This document shows, piece by piece, positions 10,792-21,800 of a stretch of DNA of 64,000 nt. Position numbers and translations under genes: made by a program. The notes beneath the pieces are model-generated. The model made no database searches, was not told where the DNA came from, and was given only the letters and a program-made list of their open reading frames with translations. Source of the stretch: Leptospirales bacterium (GTDB lineage: Bacteria > Spirochaetota > Leptospiria > Leptospirales > Leptospiraceae); assembly GCA_013297885.1 (NCBI GenBank), contig JAAFIR010000012.1, positions 52,619-116,618 of the forward strand. Reading direction: 5' to 3'. The first letter of the stretch is position 1; each line of letters starts with the position of its first letter.

Positions 10792-11577
10792 TTAATCAAT
10801 TTTTTCTTTTCCGCCAAAGTAATTAAAGCTTACTAGGTCTTGAAAATTTCTTCTTTCATCTGAAACCCAGTCAATTGTGTTTCTGTCTTGGTTTTGGTCA
10901 ATATAACCAAGTCTGTAAACTGCCATCAATTCATGTGAATCTGGAATTTTTAATAAATCTAAAATTTGATTCCAATTTTCTTCCACTTCCATAGGGGTTG
11001 AAACAAATTGAAGCCCCATTCCAAGCGAAGTTGCAGTGAGCCAAATATTTTGTAAAGCAGCTCCCATTGAAATTAAAGAATAAATTCCTGATTTTGTGCC
11101 TGGTTTGTATTCTTCTTTTTTAAGCATAAAAGCCAGTAAAACGGGTGAAGTGTTAATAATTTTTTTTTGGTCATTTGCTAAAATTTTAGGGACACCTAAA
11201 AAATTGAGAATAGATATCCCTTTTTCTCCAAGGACAAATTGAATAAATGGTCGAAGAAAAAAAGGAATTTTATCTATATGAATTCCAGATTTTTGGGATT
11301 TAATTTCTTCTTTCGAAAATCGAAAATATTTTAAATAACGTTTAAAAAATTCACCTTTCGAGATTAATTTTTCCATTGAATCACCAGCAATTTCTCCAAT
11401 GGAGGTTATAACTTTTTGGTCAGTAACCAAAATGAAATCCCAAGGTTGTGAATTAAAATGTGATGGTGCTCGATTTGCAGAATTAATAATTTTTTCTAGA
11501 TCTGATTTTGAAACTTTTTTGGAACTAAAAGCATGATTAATTGTTTTTCTTTTATAAATTGCTTCAAGTAGTTCCAT
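10792..11577 (-). CDS. Nitroreductase-family FMN-dependent oxidoreductase
   Basis: From the ATG at 11577 the protein is 261 residues and starts MELLEAIYKRKTINHAFSS, the usual nitroreductase opening; a TTG at 11622 would add 15 unlikely residues. Conserved pieces include NRAPSHFNSQPWDFILV (FMN binding and dimer contact), SMGAALQNIWLTATSLGMG, and a C-terminal GYID. It is somewhat longer than the typical 200-220 because of an insertion around residues 90-145 (KYFRFSKEEIKSQKS...), and the substrate is unknown. It stands between two repeat-bearing gaps and the flagellar operon, with the same direction as fliY. Confidence 0.85.
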   Translation of the reverse strand: MELLEAIYKRKTINHAFSSKKVSKSDLEKIINSANRAPSHFNSQPWDFILVTDQKVITSIGEIAGDSMEKLISKGEFFKRYLKYFRFSKEEIKSQKSGIHIDKIPFFLRPFIQFVLGEKGISILNFLGVPKILANDQKKIINTSPVLLAFMLKKEEYKPGTKSGIYSLISMGAALQNIWLTATSLGMGLQFVSTPMEVEENWNQILDLLKIPDSHELMAVYRLGYIDQNQDRNTIDWVSDERRNFQDLVSFNYFGGKEKID

Positions 11578-11760
11578 AATTTGATTATTTAAAAGGACAA
11601 AAAAAGTAAAGGATTGTTTCAATTTTAGTCCAGAAAAAAGGGAATTAAAACCTTTTATTTGGAAATGTCTTTGCTTTTACAAATTCATTTTTATTCAAAC
11701 CGCTTAGAAAAAATTTTCATATATTACACAAATATAAAATTGTAAGCTTGAAAAAAAGTT

Positions 11761-11947
11761 TTTCAATACTAAGCGAAAACGATCGAAGCGTTTCTGAATA
11801 GCCTCAGACTTTAGTCTGAGGTTTCAGAAGTAGCTGAGAGCGTGTTTTTTTTTACCTAACCCAATTTTATTTGTATTAAATAAAGTTTCTCTTTAGCCCC
11901 TTCCCTCACAGGTTAAGGTAAGGGGGTTAGTAAAAAAAAATTCGCCC
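11761..11947 (-). repeat. Palindromic repeat copy D, directly after icd
   Basis: On the minus strand: GGGCGAATTTTTTTTT, a long first arm with TAACCCCCTTACC and GGGTTAGGTA, CACGCTCTCAGCTACTTC, a second perfect hairpin (CCTCAGACT/AGTCTGAGG within TGAAA...TTCAGAA), then CGATCGTTTTCGCTTAG. It starts seven bases after the icd stop. The rest of the 11578-11954 gap is AT-rich and featureless. Confidence 0.85.
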
Positions 11948-11954
11948 AAAAAAA

Positions 11955-13154
11955 CTATTTAAGTCTTTTTACAACCGCATCCATAAATTGAACTGTATTC
12001 AATTCTTTTTTGTTTGGTGCAGTGCTTAAAGAAATTAAATCTTTAGTCATCTCTCCACCTTCGATTGTATCAATCACAGCTTTTTCAACTTTTTTTGCAA
12101 AGTCTACTACATCAGGAGTGTTGTCTAATTCACCACGTTTTGCAATTGCTCCAGTCCAAGCAAAAATTGACGCAACTGAATTTGTAGAAGTGGTTTCCCC
12201 TTTTTGGTATTTGCGATAATGTCTAGTCACAGTTCCATGTGCTGCTTCATATTCATATTTTCCTTCAGGAGAAACAAGAACAGAAGTCATCAGTCCAAGT
12301 GAACCAAATCCAGATGCAACCATATCACTCATCACATCTCCATCATAATTCATTAGTGCCCATAACATTCCACCTTCGTGTTTCATGATTTGAGCAACTG
12401 CATCATCTATTAAATAATAACCATAATAAATTCCAGCAGCATCTAGTTCTGCTTTTTTTGCAACTGCCAGATCATCAAAAATTTTTCTAAACTTAGCATG
12501 GTATTTTTTTGAAATGGTGTCTTTTGTAGCAAACCAAATTGGCATTTTTTCAGAGAGTGCATAATTAAAACATGACTTTGCAAAACTATCAATTGATTTT
12601 TCTATGTTGTGCATTCCCATTACAACACCAGATGATTTAAAATCTTGAACTGTAACTTTATCTTTTACATTTCCATTTGCATCAGTGTACACAAGTTCCA
12701 CTTTTCCAGCTTCAGGAATTATCATTTCTACGTTTCTATAAATATCACCATAAGCATGACGACCGATGCTGATTGGTTTTTTCCAAGAACGAACAGCTGA
12801 AGGAATATTATTAATTGTAATTGGTTTTCTAAAAACTGTTCCATCCAAAATTGAACGAATAGTTCCATTTGGAGAAGGCCATTCTTTTTTTAGAGAATAT
12901 TCTTTTACTCGGTCAGCATTTGGAGTAATTGTTGCACACTTAACTCCCACACCATGTTTTAAAATTGCATTTGCAGAATCTACTGTAACTTTGTCATCTG
13001 TTTTGTCTCTGTATTCCACACCAAGATCATAATATTCAAGCTCGATGTCTAAAAATGGGTGGATGAATTTATCTTTGATTTCTTTCCAAATTACTCTTGT
13101 CATTTCATCGCCATCTAATTCTACAAGCGGTGTTTTTACTTTAATCTTACTCAT
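11955..13154 (-). CDS. icd: NADP-dependent isocitrate dehydrogenase (eukaryotic-type)
   Basis: The 399-residue protein catalyses oxidative decarboxylation of isocitrate to 2-oxoglutarate. It resembles the homodimeric eukaryotic IDH1/2 type: [19 protein letters not shown] at the N-terminus, substrate-binding [18 protein letters not shown], the metal-binding [20 protein letters not shown], and [17 protein letters not shown] for NADP. Length is typical. The stop codon (TAG) lies only seven bases from a copy of the palindromic repeat (11761-11947), which could act as its transcription terminator. Confidence 0.95.
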   Translation of the reverse strand: MSKIKVKTPLVELDGDEMTRVIWKEIKDKFIHPFLDIELEYYDLGVEYRDKTDDKVTVDSANAILKHGVGVKCATITPNADRVKEYSLKKEWPSPNGTIRSILDGTVFRKPITINNIPSAVRSWKKPISIGRHAYGDIYRNVEMIIPEAGKVELVYTDANGNVKDKVTVQDFKSSGVVMGMHNIEKSIDSFAKSCFNYALSEKMPIWFATKDTISKKYHAKFRKIFDDLAVAKKAELDAAGIYYGYYLIDDAVAQIMKHEGGMLWALMNYDGDVMSDMVASGFGSLGLMTSVLVSPEGKYEYEAAHGTVTRHYRKYQKGETTSTNSVASIFAWTGAIAKRGELDNTPDVVDFAKKVEKAVIDTIEGGEMTKDLISLSTAPNKKELNTVQFMDAVVKRLK

Positions 13155-13265
13155 TGAAATACTCCAGAATTTATTGTATTAATTATTAGATTTCAAAAAT
13201 AAAACTAAATCGTTTAGAATCAAGTGGAAAAAATATAAACTGAAACATTTCTTCTAAAGTTATTT

Positions 13266-13370
13266 GGGCGAATTTTTGCTTTGCAAAAAACAAGCTCTCC
13301 TTTCTGGTAAAAAAATTTTATATAAAATTTTTTGACCTCAAGTCGATCTTTTTCGCTTGGTATTGAGAAA
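13266..13370 (+). repeat. Palindromic repeat copy A, between icd and the cyclase gene
   Basis: GGGCGAATTTTTGCTTTGC, arm return GCAAAAAAC, box AGCTCTCCTTTCTGGT, second hairpin AAAAAAATTTTATA/TATAAAATTTTTT, box CAAGTCGATCTTTTTCGCTT and TATTGAGAAA. The gap 13155-13455 between the divergent genes holds nothing else I can identify; promoters for both genes must lie in or beside the repeat. Confidence 0.85.
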
Positions 13371-13455
13371 TAATTCTTAGATTAATGTTAAATGGAGCTT
13401 AAATTAAACTCTTTACTTTTACTAATGAAAGCAGATACTGTAAATAGGTGTAATT

Positions 13456-15285
13456 ATGATTTATGAAAAAAGAGCAGATGAGTTTATTTTTCAGTTTAAA
13501 ATAACTCTTAAATCTGATATAGAAAAAATTTGGAAATATGTTTCAGACACTGAACGAATAAATCGAATTCTAAAAGAGCCTCCTTTTCAATATACAAATA
13601 TTCCTGATTCGCGAGGCGGAAGTACAACTCATGGTTTTCAAAAAAATACAGGATTTACTTTTAAATTTATTGAGCGTTATCCAGAATGGGTTGTAGGAAA
13701 ATACTTTCAAATTGTTAGGGAACATTCTGTTGGTCCTTTTCATCGATTTATGCAGAGAGTTGAACTCAAAGATGTTGATGGAAAAATTGAAGTTACAAAT
13801 ACAATTAGGATTCTCATGCGTTGGAAAATCCTAAATCCAATTACTTTTATAAGACTTAAACTTGATGTATTACCTCGTTTCAAAAAATATTATGAAAACA
13901 TTGATTTAGAACCTGATCGAAAATACTATGTTGGAGTAACTGATCTAAAAAAAGAAGTTAATGTGGAAGTTTTAGACTCTTACCTCAGAAAATTTCAATT
14001 GATCTCAGAAAATAAATATCTATCCAACAAGATTGCAAATTTTATTTTAATGTCTCAGGATTTGGATTTATTAAAAATTCGTCCTTATAGAATTTCAAAA
14101 GAATGGAATTTAAACAAAAAAGAAGTTTTAGAATTTTTTCTTCGAGGAACTAAAGAAGGTTTTTTTGATATGAACTGGGATATTCTTTGTCCATCTTGTA
14201 GAGGTGCAAAATCAACTTCTCATTCTCTATCAACAATGAAAATGCAAGCTCATTGTTCATCGTGTAACATTGATTATACGGCTGAATTTGATAAATCAGT
14301 TGAATTGACATTTACACCAAATCCTTCGATTAGAGAAGTTTTTGGTGGAGTGTTTTGTTCTTCAAGTCCCAGCAACACTCCGCATCAGAAAGCTCAAATA
14401 AGAGTTCAAAAAAATTCAAAAGAAGAATTTACATTTTTTTTAAATGAAGGAATTTATAAGATATATTCTTTTCATAAGAAAGGAACTTTAACTTTAAAAG
14501 TTCATTCACTCGGTGAAGTAGAAAATTCCATTTTTTATGATGGTGAAAAAAATGATGAAATGCATTTAAAACCAAGTTTGAATGAAACAAAATTTGTTTT
14601 TTCAAATAATGATTCGAATGAGGAAATTTTAATAAAATTGGAAAGAGCTGATTGGTTAGAAGATATAGTTACTGCTTCAGAAGTAACTTCTTTCCAAGAA
14701 TTTAGAGAATTATTTTCTACAGATGTTCTAAGACCTGGAGTAGAAATTGCAATCAAAAATTTATCAATTTTATTCACTGATCTAAAAGGCTCAACAGAAT
14801 TTTATAACAAAAGAGGGGATGCATTTGCTTATAAAGCAGTGAGTTCTCATTTTGAAATTCTTATTCGTAACATCCAAAAATTTGATGGAGCAATTGTTAA
14901 AACAATTGGAGATGCAATTATGGCAATTTTTTTGTTACCAATAAATGCAGTTTTATATTCGATTCAAGTTCAAAAAGAAATTGCTGACTTAAACAAAAAT
15001 GAATATGGAGGAGAAAAACTTGTTGTGTTAAAAATCGGAATTCATGCAGGATCAGTCCTTGCAGTAAATCAAAATGATAAATTAGACTATTTTGGTAAAA
15101 CTGTAAATTTAGCAGCGCGTGTAGAAGGAAAATGTATAGGTGGAGACATTGTCATTACAAAATCTTTATTTGAAAATGAAGCTATAAAAGATTTAATAAA
15201 TTCTAATAATTATCAAATAGAAATGTTTGAATCAAACATGAAAGGTTTTGAAGGAAGCTCAGAGTTAGTAAGAATTATTTTATAA
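13456..15285 (+). CDS. Class III adenylate/guanylate cyclase with START-like and zinc-ribbon N-terminal parts
   Basis: Residues 1-150 resemble an SRPBCC/START-like ligand-binding domain. Residues 245-270 carry two CXXC pairs (C245, C248, C267, C270), a likely zinc ribbon. Residues about 430-600 form the cyclase domain, with metal-binding D442 (FTDLKGSTEF) and D486 (GDAIMA), the base-recognition candidates K482 and D544, and the transition-state pair N551/R555 (VNLAARVE). All catalytic residues are present in one chain, so a homodimer should be active, probably making cAMP. There is no membrane segment. AGGTG precedes the ATG by six bases. Cyclases of this layout occur in Leptospira; the ligand is unknown. 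Confidence 0.88.
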   Translation: MIYEKRADEFIFQFKITLKSDIEKIWKYVSDTERINRILKEPPFQYTNIPDSRGGSTTHGFQKNTGFTFKFIERYPEWVVGKYFQIVREHSVGPFHRFMQRVELKDVDGKIEVTNTIRILMRWKILNPITFIRLKLDVLPRFKKYYENIDLEPDRKYYVGVTDLKKEVNVEVLDSYLRKFQLISENKYLSNKIANFILMSQDLDLLKIRPYRISKEWNLNKKEVLEFFLRGTKEGFFDMNWDILCPSCRGAKSTSHSLSTMKMQAHCSSCNIDYTAEFDKSVELTFTPNPSIREVFGGVFCSSSPSNTPHQKAQIRVQKNSKEEFTFFLNEGIYKIYSFHKKGTLTLKVHSLGEVENSIFYDGEKNDEMHLKPSLNETKFVFSNNDSNEEILIKLERADWLEDIVTASEVTSFQEFRELFSTDVLRPGVEIAIKNLSILFTDLKGSTEFYNKRGDAFAYKAVSSHFEILIRNIQKFDGAIVKTIGDAIMAIFLLPINAVLYSIQVQKEIADLNKNEYGGEKLVVLKIGIHAGSVLAVNQNDKLDYFGKTVNLAARVEGKCIGGDIVITKSLFENEAIKDLINSNNYQIEMFESNMKGFEGSSELVRIIL

Positions 15286-15297
15286 TTCTTCATTTCT

Positions 15298-15795
15298 TCA
15301 ATCTCGTTTAAAATTATAAATTTTAAATTTTCCGTTATATTCAATTAAATTTGAAATTCTGGTTAGTTGAATGATTTCTGCATTTTCAGTATTTTCAATT
15401 TTTGCATTACAACCTCTAACAAGTTTAAAAGGTCCATAAGTTTCTTTTTCTGAATTACATTTTACTGATAAAAGTTTTAATTTTTTTCCTTTGAAGTCTT
15501 TCAAAAAATCTCTCCATAAAACTCTCATTTCCATACTCATTGAGTCATAAGCCAAATCTGGTGTTAAGTTTGGGTCGCTTGTAAATCTTTCACCAACATG
15601 ATTCCAAAACATTTCATTATGTTCTTTGCGGTTCATGATGAGTTTGTCCATACAAACAGAATCACCCTCAGTCATACAAATTAAACTCTCCGTAAAAAGT
15701 TCGTCTAAAGAAGATTTTTGGTTTTCCAAAATATATCTAGTATCTTTGCAATTTGTGAATAATGTTATAAAAAATAAAAAAATAATTTTAGTCAT
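15298..15795 (-). CDS. Small predicted lipoprotein of unknown function
   Basis: The 165-residue protein has a signal peptide with a lipobox-like LFTNC (Cys16), followed by an acidic helical region and a beta-rich C-terminus (KKLKLLSVKC ... GKFKIYNFKRD). Four or so further cysteines could form disulphides. No family is recognised. It is convergent with the cyclase gene and is not clearly part of an operon. Confidence 0.7.
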   Translation of the reverse strand: MTKIIFLFFITLFTNCKDTRYILENQKSSLDELFTESLICMTEGDSVCMDKLIMNRKEHNEMFWNHVGERFTSDPNLTPDLAYDSMSMEMRVLWRDFLKDFKGKKLKLLSVKCNSEKETYGPFKLVRGCNAKIENTENAEIIQLTRISNLIEYNGKFKIYNFKRD

Positions 15796-15903
15796 AATAA
15801 CAATTTTTAAGAATAATTAAATTAGTCAAATATTGAATTATAAAAAGAGATTTATAATTCAAAAAAATATATTATAAAATATTAAATTCACGATATTATA
15901 ATT

Positions 15904-16788
15904 GTGACAGATAAACTTCCTTTAACAGATAATTTTTTATTCAAAGCTTTATTTTCAAAAAATGAAGGTATGCTACTTGATTTGTTAAATTCTTTTCCTG
16001 AATTTCAAAATGGAAAAAAAATTTTGAAAATAAAAGTATTAAACCCTGAACTTCCAAAAGCTTCTGAAATTGAAAAGCTTTCAATTTTAGATATTCATGC
16101 TGAAGATACTAAAGGAAATAAATTTCTTATTGAAATGCAATCATCTTTGGAAATGGGTTTTGAAAAAAGAATTTTATACTATTGGTCAAAAGTTTATACC
16201 AAGTCACTAAAAAAAGGAGAAAAATATTCATTATTACCTAAAATTTATTCAATTAGCTTTTTAGATTTTGACTTAGTAAATATTCGTAAATATCATTCTA
16301 TATTTCAACTAAGAGAAAAAGATAATCCAGAAATTGTATTGACAAATGATATTGAATTTCATATAATTAATTTCAAAAAAGTATTAAACCCAAATTCAGA
16401 ATTTGAATCTTGGCTATTTACATTGAAAAATGGTCATAATTTAAAAGGAGAAGAAATGAACGCGATAGTAAAAAAAAATCCTAAACTTGGGAAAGTTTTT
16501 AAAGAATACAATGATTATATTTCTAATCCTAAAAATAAAAATTTGATTGAAGCTAGAAGAAAATCTCTTTTAGTTTTAAATGGTCAAATTGAAGCTGCTA
16601 AAATTGAAGGTAAATTAGAGGGTAAACTTGAAGGTAAACTTGAAGGTAAACTTGAAGGTAAACTTGAAGGTAAACTTGAAACAGCTTTAGAACTTTTCAC
16701 TTGGGGAATGCCAATTCAACAAATTTGTAAAATTACAGGTCTTTCTGAAAAACAAATTATTATTTACAAAAAAAATAAATCTAAATAA
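15904..16788 (+). CDS. Rpn/PD-(D/E)XK family nuclease (putative transposase-like)
   Basis: The 294-residue protein begins at a GTG codon with TDKLPLTDNFLFKALFS, the standard opening of the Rpn/PDDEXK family. The nuclease core is visible as LDIHAEDTKGNKFLIEMQ (D-x(n)-E-x-Q motif) near residue 65. The KRILYYWSKVYTKSLKKGEKY and IYSISFLDFDL segments also fit. The C-terminal helix contains KLEG repeated five to six times (encoded by 16611-16680), followed by a short helix-turn-helix-like tail (IQQICKITGLSEKQI). Rpn proteins promote recombination in E. coli and are often repeated in genomes; the role here is not known. Confidence 0.85.
   Translation: MTDKLPLTDNFLFKALFSKNEGMLLDLLNSFPEFQNGKKILKIKVLNPELPKASEIEKLSILDIHAEDTKGNKFLIEMQSSLEMGFEKRILYYWSKVYTKSLKKGEKYSLLPKIYSISFLDFDLVNIRKYHSIFQLREKDNPEIVLTNDIEFHIINFKKVLNPNSEFESWLFTLKNGHNLKGEEMNAIVKKNPKLGKVFKEYNDYISNPKNKNLIEARRKSLLVLNGQIEAAKIEGKLEGKLEGKLEGKLEGKLEGKLETALELFTWGMPIQQICKITGLSEKQIIIYKKNKSK
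16611..16680 (+). repeat. 12-bp in-frame tandem repeat (GGTAAACTTGAA) in the Rpn-type gene
   Basis: About five near-perfect copies of GGTAAACTTGAA, preceded by one diverged copy, encode the KLEG repeats. Because the unit is a multiple of three, slippage would lengthen or shorten the helix without breaking the frame. Confidence 0.9.
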
Positions 16789-16798
16789 AAACAAAAAA

Positions 16799-16828
16799 AG
16801 CTACTTCAACTCGTAAGTCAAAGTAGCT
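16799..16828 (-). terminator. Rho-independent terminator of the beta-helix lipoprotein gene
   Basis: On the minus strand an eight-pair stem AGCTACTT/AAGTAGCT is followed at once by a run of seven T. It lies 26 bases after the stop codon of the minus-strand gene ending at 16855. On the plus strand the T-tract is poor, so it mainly serves the minus strand. Confidence 0.75.
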
Positions 16829-16854
16829 CTTAATTAAGCAAAAACTAAATTAGA

Positions 16855-18825
16855 TTAATTAGCTGGAAAAGCTGTCCAACCAGTAGTCCAATTAGTTCCA
16901 CCAAATTCTAATGCACCATAAAATGTAGAAGATGCTGCAGAATTAATCAACAAGTTCACATTTACATTACCAGTTGTTGGGTTTGCAGATGCAGGAACAT
17001 AGTTTGGAGTTGTATCAGAAAGATTTGTTATAGCTACACCTTGCTCTAAAGTTGGTGGAGGTAAACAAGCTGAATTTGTTCCAGTAGTTGTATTCACAAA
17101 GATATTGTTTACAGAAGTTGCTGCAGCAGTAGAACAATTTGTAGGTCTATTTGTTCCAAAATTTTGGATTAAATAATGTGAATGTGTTCCAGCTTGTAAT
17201 TCAGAAGCACGTCTAACAAAAATTGCATCACCATGATTTTGACCAGCATTAAAACCAACACAAGTTACATTTGCAAATTTTGGATTTGCACAAACAGTAG
17301 CAGAAGTACACTGAGTTGCAGAATTTCCATCACCTTCAACACAACGTGATGTATCATCGTTAGCTGCTGTTGGAGTTGCAAATAAATGTCCAATTGCATA
17401 TTGAACTGTTCCAATATAACCATCAGTATAATCAAACTGATCATCTCTATTTCCTGTTGCGACTAAATATCTCATATTTACAGCACCACCCCACCATTCA
17501 AATCCATCATCAAATCCTCTATGGCATTGGATGTATTCAAGAGTAGTTAATGAACCAACACCCATTAAAGAAAGACAATTTCTTTCATTTCCAGGAGAAA
17601 ACGGAGCACCAGCAAATTCAATTCTCACATATCTCATTGTTCCAGAATTATCAGCATTATTGTTTCCACCAAAAGTTCCAGTATCACCTTCACCAATAGC
17701 AGTTACACCAGCACCACCAAAAGTTTGAATTCCATTACCTTGAATAATAATACCTTGCCAATCTCCCCCAGCTCTTGAACCAGCAGCTTTTTCTGATGAG
17801 AAAACGATTGGACTTGAAGCAGTACCTTGAGCATCAATTCTTCCACCTTGTTTAATTAACAAAGCTCCAGCAGGAGAAACAGCACCAAAAATTCTAGTTC
17901 CAGCAGGAATAGTTAAAGTTACACCAGAAGGAACAATTACAGTCCCAGATAATAAATAATCTCTTGAAGAACTTAAAGATCGACTTGAAGAAATTGTTCC
18001 TGTTAAAATATCAAATGGTTTTGAATAAACAACTTCAACTTGTAAATCAACAATGTTAAAATCGTATGGATTGGCAGTTGTTCCTGCACCTTCAACTGTA
18101 GCAGCAGAAGTTCCTCTATTTGTATCTGTAGCTGAAATACCTAAAATTAAATCATTCCCACCATCTAATAAAGTAGATGTTCCAGATTTAGCAACTCTAA
18201 GTCTTCTTGTTTTTACTCTTCCAGCAACTGAAAGAGTATAAGTATTTCCTGTTGCAATTGTTGGTAAACGATTAGCTGTAAAACTTCCATCAGAACCAAC
18301 TGTAATTGTTCCAACAACAGTTCCTGCACCAACTAAAGCGTCGGAAACTCCTACTGCTCTTGCTGAAGCATCTAATGCTGAACTGTCACAAATTACTCTA
18401 TTTGTGATTGAAGCCGAATACATTGCTACAACAGTTGCACCACATTCACTATCTCTAGTTGTATTTGTTGGAGCACCAGCAGTTGTACTTCCATATAAAG
18501 TTGCAGGTTGTGGGTTTCCACCTGCTCCAGCAAGTGAAATTACATTTTGGTAAAATCCTGCAGGTGCAGTAGCTGTTACACCAAGTCTTGCTATTGCAGA
18601 ACTTTCGTTTCTCGCTGTTATTGTAATAGTTGAACCAGCAATTGCAGTTGTTCCATCTGCTCCTACTAATCTACCCGAAATATAAACACCATTTGCTCTT
18701 CCAGATGCATTTTGTTGGCTTAATAGAACTGCTGCTAATCCAAGATTATTGTTTGGTTTCTTATCAGGTGGGCAATTAATTGCCATGAAAGAAACTAGTG
18801 TGATTAATAAAATATTCTTAAACAT
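16855..18825 (-). CDS. Large secreted/surface lipoprotein with beta-helix-like domain, partner of the TonB receptor
   Basis: The 656-residue protein has a signal peptide with lipobox-like MAINC (Cys18). Residues 45-240 are a Thr/Ala/Gly-rich, beta-type region with a carboxypeptidase-regulatory flavour. From about residue 280 it resembles right-handed beta-helix proteins found beside TonB receptors in Bacteroidetes and spirochaetes (LSGTVIVPSGVTLTIPAGTR, then GFDDGFEWWGGAVNMRYL and GNRDDQFDYTDGY). AAAGGA lies seven bases before the ATG. It is 70 bp downstream of, and in the same direction as, the TonB-dependent receptor, so the pair probably binds and imports one nutrient. The ligand is unknown. 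Confidence 0.75.
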   Translation of the reverse strand: MFKNILLITLVSFMAINCPPDKKPNNNLGLAAVLLSQQNASGRANGVYISGRLVGADGTTAIAGSTITITARNESSAIARLGVTATAPAGFYQNVISLAGAGGNPQPATLYGSTTAGAPTNTTRDSECGATVVAMYSASITNRVICDSSALDASARAVGVSDALVGAGTVVGTITVGSDGSFTANRLPTIATGNTYTLSVAGRVKTRRLRVAKSGTSTLLDGGNDLILGISATDTNRGTSAATVEGAGTTANPYDFNIVDLQVEVVYSKPFDILTGTISSSRSLSSSRDYLLSGTVIVPSGVTLTIPAGTRIFGAVSPAGALLIKQGGRIDAQGTASSPIVFSSEKAAGSRAGGDWQGIIIQGNGIQTFGGAGVTAIGEGDTGTFGGNNNADNSGTMRYVRIEFAGAPFSPGNERNCLSLMGVGSLTTLEYIQCHRGFDDGFEWWGGAVNMRYLVATGNRDDQFDYTDGYIGTVQYAIGHLFATPTAANDDTSRCVEGDGNSATQCTSATVCANPKFANVTCVGFNAGQNHGDAIFVRRASELQAGTHSHYLIQNFGTNRPTNCSTAAATSVNNIFVNTTTGTNSACLPPPTLEQGVAITNLSDTTPNYVPASANPTTGNVNVNLLINSAASSTFYGALEFGGTNWTTGWTAFPAN

Positions 18826-18895
18826 TTTTTATCCTTTAAATTTTTTAGTTATTTTCAATTATTACTATTTAGTTTACAAAATCATTTCATTCAGA

Positions 18896-21800
18896 TTAAT
18901 TAAAGTTGTATGTTGCAGAAAATGTAAAAGTTGGTCCAAGTCTATAAGAGTAAACAGTTGTATCTCTTCCAATCCAAGGATCTTCTTGAACTACTTTTAC
19001 TCTAGCATCATTCAAGTTTCTACCAGCAATTTTAAACTCCCATTTTTCTTTCCATTTTAATCTATAAACAGAATCAAACATTCCAACTGGTCTTTCATAA
19101 GTATCTGGAATTCCTAAACCACCCACAGACTCAATTCTCGGTCCGAAGATATTGTATAAGAAAGTAATACCATGATCACCTTTGTCATCAAATTTATAAT
19201 CTAAGTTGACATTGTAAACATATGGAGACTGACCTTGTAATGGTCTAGAAAGATTTGTAGGTTGTTGAGTGTTAGTTGAACCTAAAGCACCTAATTGGTA
19301 AAACAACCAATCGTTTAAAGTAACTTGTGATTTAATAAAGAAAGCATTTAGTCCAAGAGAAAATTTATTTGCTTTTTCAGAAATAAATCCCAAATTTTTT
19401 CTAGCTTCTAGTTCTAAACCTTGGATAAAAGCTGATTTTGCATTTGTGTAAGTGTATCTAAATTGTTGATCCACTTCTGTTACTTTTTCAATTGGTGAAC
19501 TCATATTTTTATAGAATAGACCAACTGCAAAAACTTCACCATCTTTAGAAGGATAAAATTCATATCTTAAATCATAGTTATGTATATATGTTCTTTTTAA
19601 GTTTGGATTCCCTTTAATTGGAGGACCACCTAAGATTGGAGTAAACTCAAATGGAGACATTTCTCTAAAGTCAGGTCTTGAAAGAGTTTCAGAATATGAC
19701 ATTCTAATATTTTGGTTATCTTTTGGAGAATAAACAAAATTAGCTGCTGGTAAATAATCTTTGTTTTGATTAATTACATTACTTCTTCTATAAGTGGAAT
19801 CAATTCCTATAACACGACCTTGTAAAGCTCTTTGGAGTTGTTCATTTGTAAATGGTTTAGCAATTGCACCTTCTTGTTCTGAGAAATAAGTGTTAATATT
19901 ATATGGTTCTGTTAAAACTGATAATTGGTCAAAAGGGTTAAATGTTCTTACAGATTGAAAATTATTTTCCATTCTCACACCACCCACAAATCTTAACTTA
20001 GGCATAAGGGGCATATCCACTTGTCCATAATAAGAATGAAGTTTTTGACGAGCATTATAAGAATCTGTTGGTCTGGTTGACTCAGTTATAAAATAACCTC
20101 TTGGGCCTCTGTTGAAATTGTTGTACACAGCTTCACCCGGTACTGGATAAAATGGAGGTGGAGTTGGGTTACCTGCTAAGTCAACATTTGTAGTTCCAGT
20201 TCTTGGAGTAAAGTTAAAGAACTCTGCTTCAAATCCTCTCTCTCTATTTAAAGCACTTCCACCCATTTTAAATTTGGATTGAAGACCTTGCCATTGTGTA
20301 AATGGTATTTCATAATTTAAACTTGCATATCGATTCACGTCTTTTGTTTCGGAGAAAAACTGAGAAGCAGATTGAGTGTTTGTTAAAATAGATGGTCTAT
20401 TATTTGCTAAATCTGTTGCTGGAAGTAAAGGAGCAACGTCGTCTTTTCTTTGAGAAGAATAAACTATATCTCTCATACCTGGTTGATTTCTATTTGCTTC
20501 AGCTAATGATAAAGTCCAATCAAGTTTAGTGTTTGTATCTTTAATTTTAATTATATGATCCCCACCAATTTGAGTGTTCAAAAGATTTCTTTGGATATAA
20601 CTTAATTTAGTAGAATAAATTTCAGAAGGAATTTTAGCAGTGAATCCACCATACTCTCTAACTTCTTTATCATTATTAACTGAGAAAAAGTTTTTCCAAT
20701 GAATTCTTTGTCCGTTTGCTATTTCAAATGATGTATTAAAAATAGATCCCCAGTTTACAGATTCAGTATAAACATTTTGTCTATAGTCGTTGAATTTTTT
20801 TAATGCAGTATTTCTATTTTGAAAATTTGGTGCACCCGGAACAACTCTTTGTACTAAATTAAAGACATCAGTTTCTTGTCTGAATTGAAAATCGTTACCA
20901 TAAGTAATTGCAGCAATAAAACCTAATTTTCTTTCACCTAAAACTTTAAATGTATTTCCAACAGAAAAATTAAATCCTCTATTTAGTGGTGCATTTGTTT
21001 GTCTAGGAGTCCATTGGTTATTAAATTCTTGAGAACCTAAAGTTACTAATGCTTCAGGATAACCAACAGAAAATCTTCCACCTTCTTTGAAAGGTATTCC
21101 TGGGATTGCATCAACGGTATCAGGTTTCGTTCTATTACCTGGGTCTAAACCAATTTGATCCTTTCCAATATTTCCACCAGGAAAAGAAATTGCTCCTTCA
21201 GAATAAGTTTTAAAATTTTGAAAAGTTGTATTATTATTGTAGCCACCTGAAAGCCCAGCTTTCATAAAAAACTGATCAGGAAAATCTTTGGTTTCAATTT
21301 TTACAATACCACCTGAAAATTCACCATTGTCTTCTGGAACAAATGTTTTACTTACAATGATATTTTTTAAAAGAGAAGCAGGAAATAAATCCAATGGAAC
21401 AACTCTTTTATCTGGCTCTGGAGATGGAAGTGGAACACCGTTAAAAATAGTATTGGAATATCTCTCACCAAGACCTCTCACAAATACAAATTTTCCACCT
21501 ACTAAAGTAATTCCAGTTACCCTTCTAATTACATCCCCTGCATTTGAGTCAGGAGTTTTTGCAATTGCTTGTGCTGAAATACCATCAGAAACCGTAGCTG
21601 ATTTTTTTTGTAATTTTAAAAGTGAAGACTCAGTGTCATTTAAAGCTCTACCTTCAACAATAACTGTATCTAATTTTTTTTGTCCAAGAACAACATTTAC
21701 TCTTGGAGATTTACCACCAGATACATTTACTTTTCTTTTTTGTGGAGTCATACCAGCCATGATTAGTTCTAAATCAAACTCACCATCTGGAACTCCTGAA

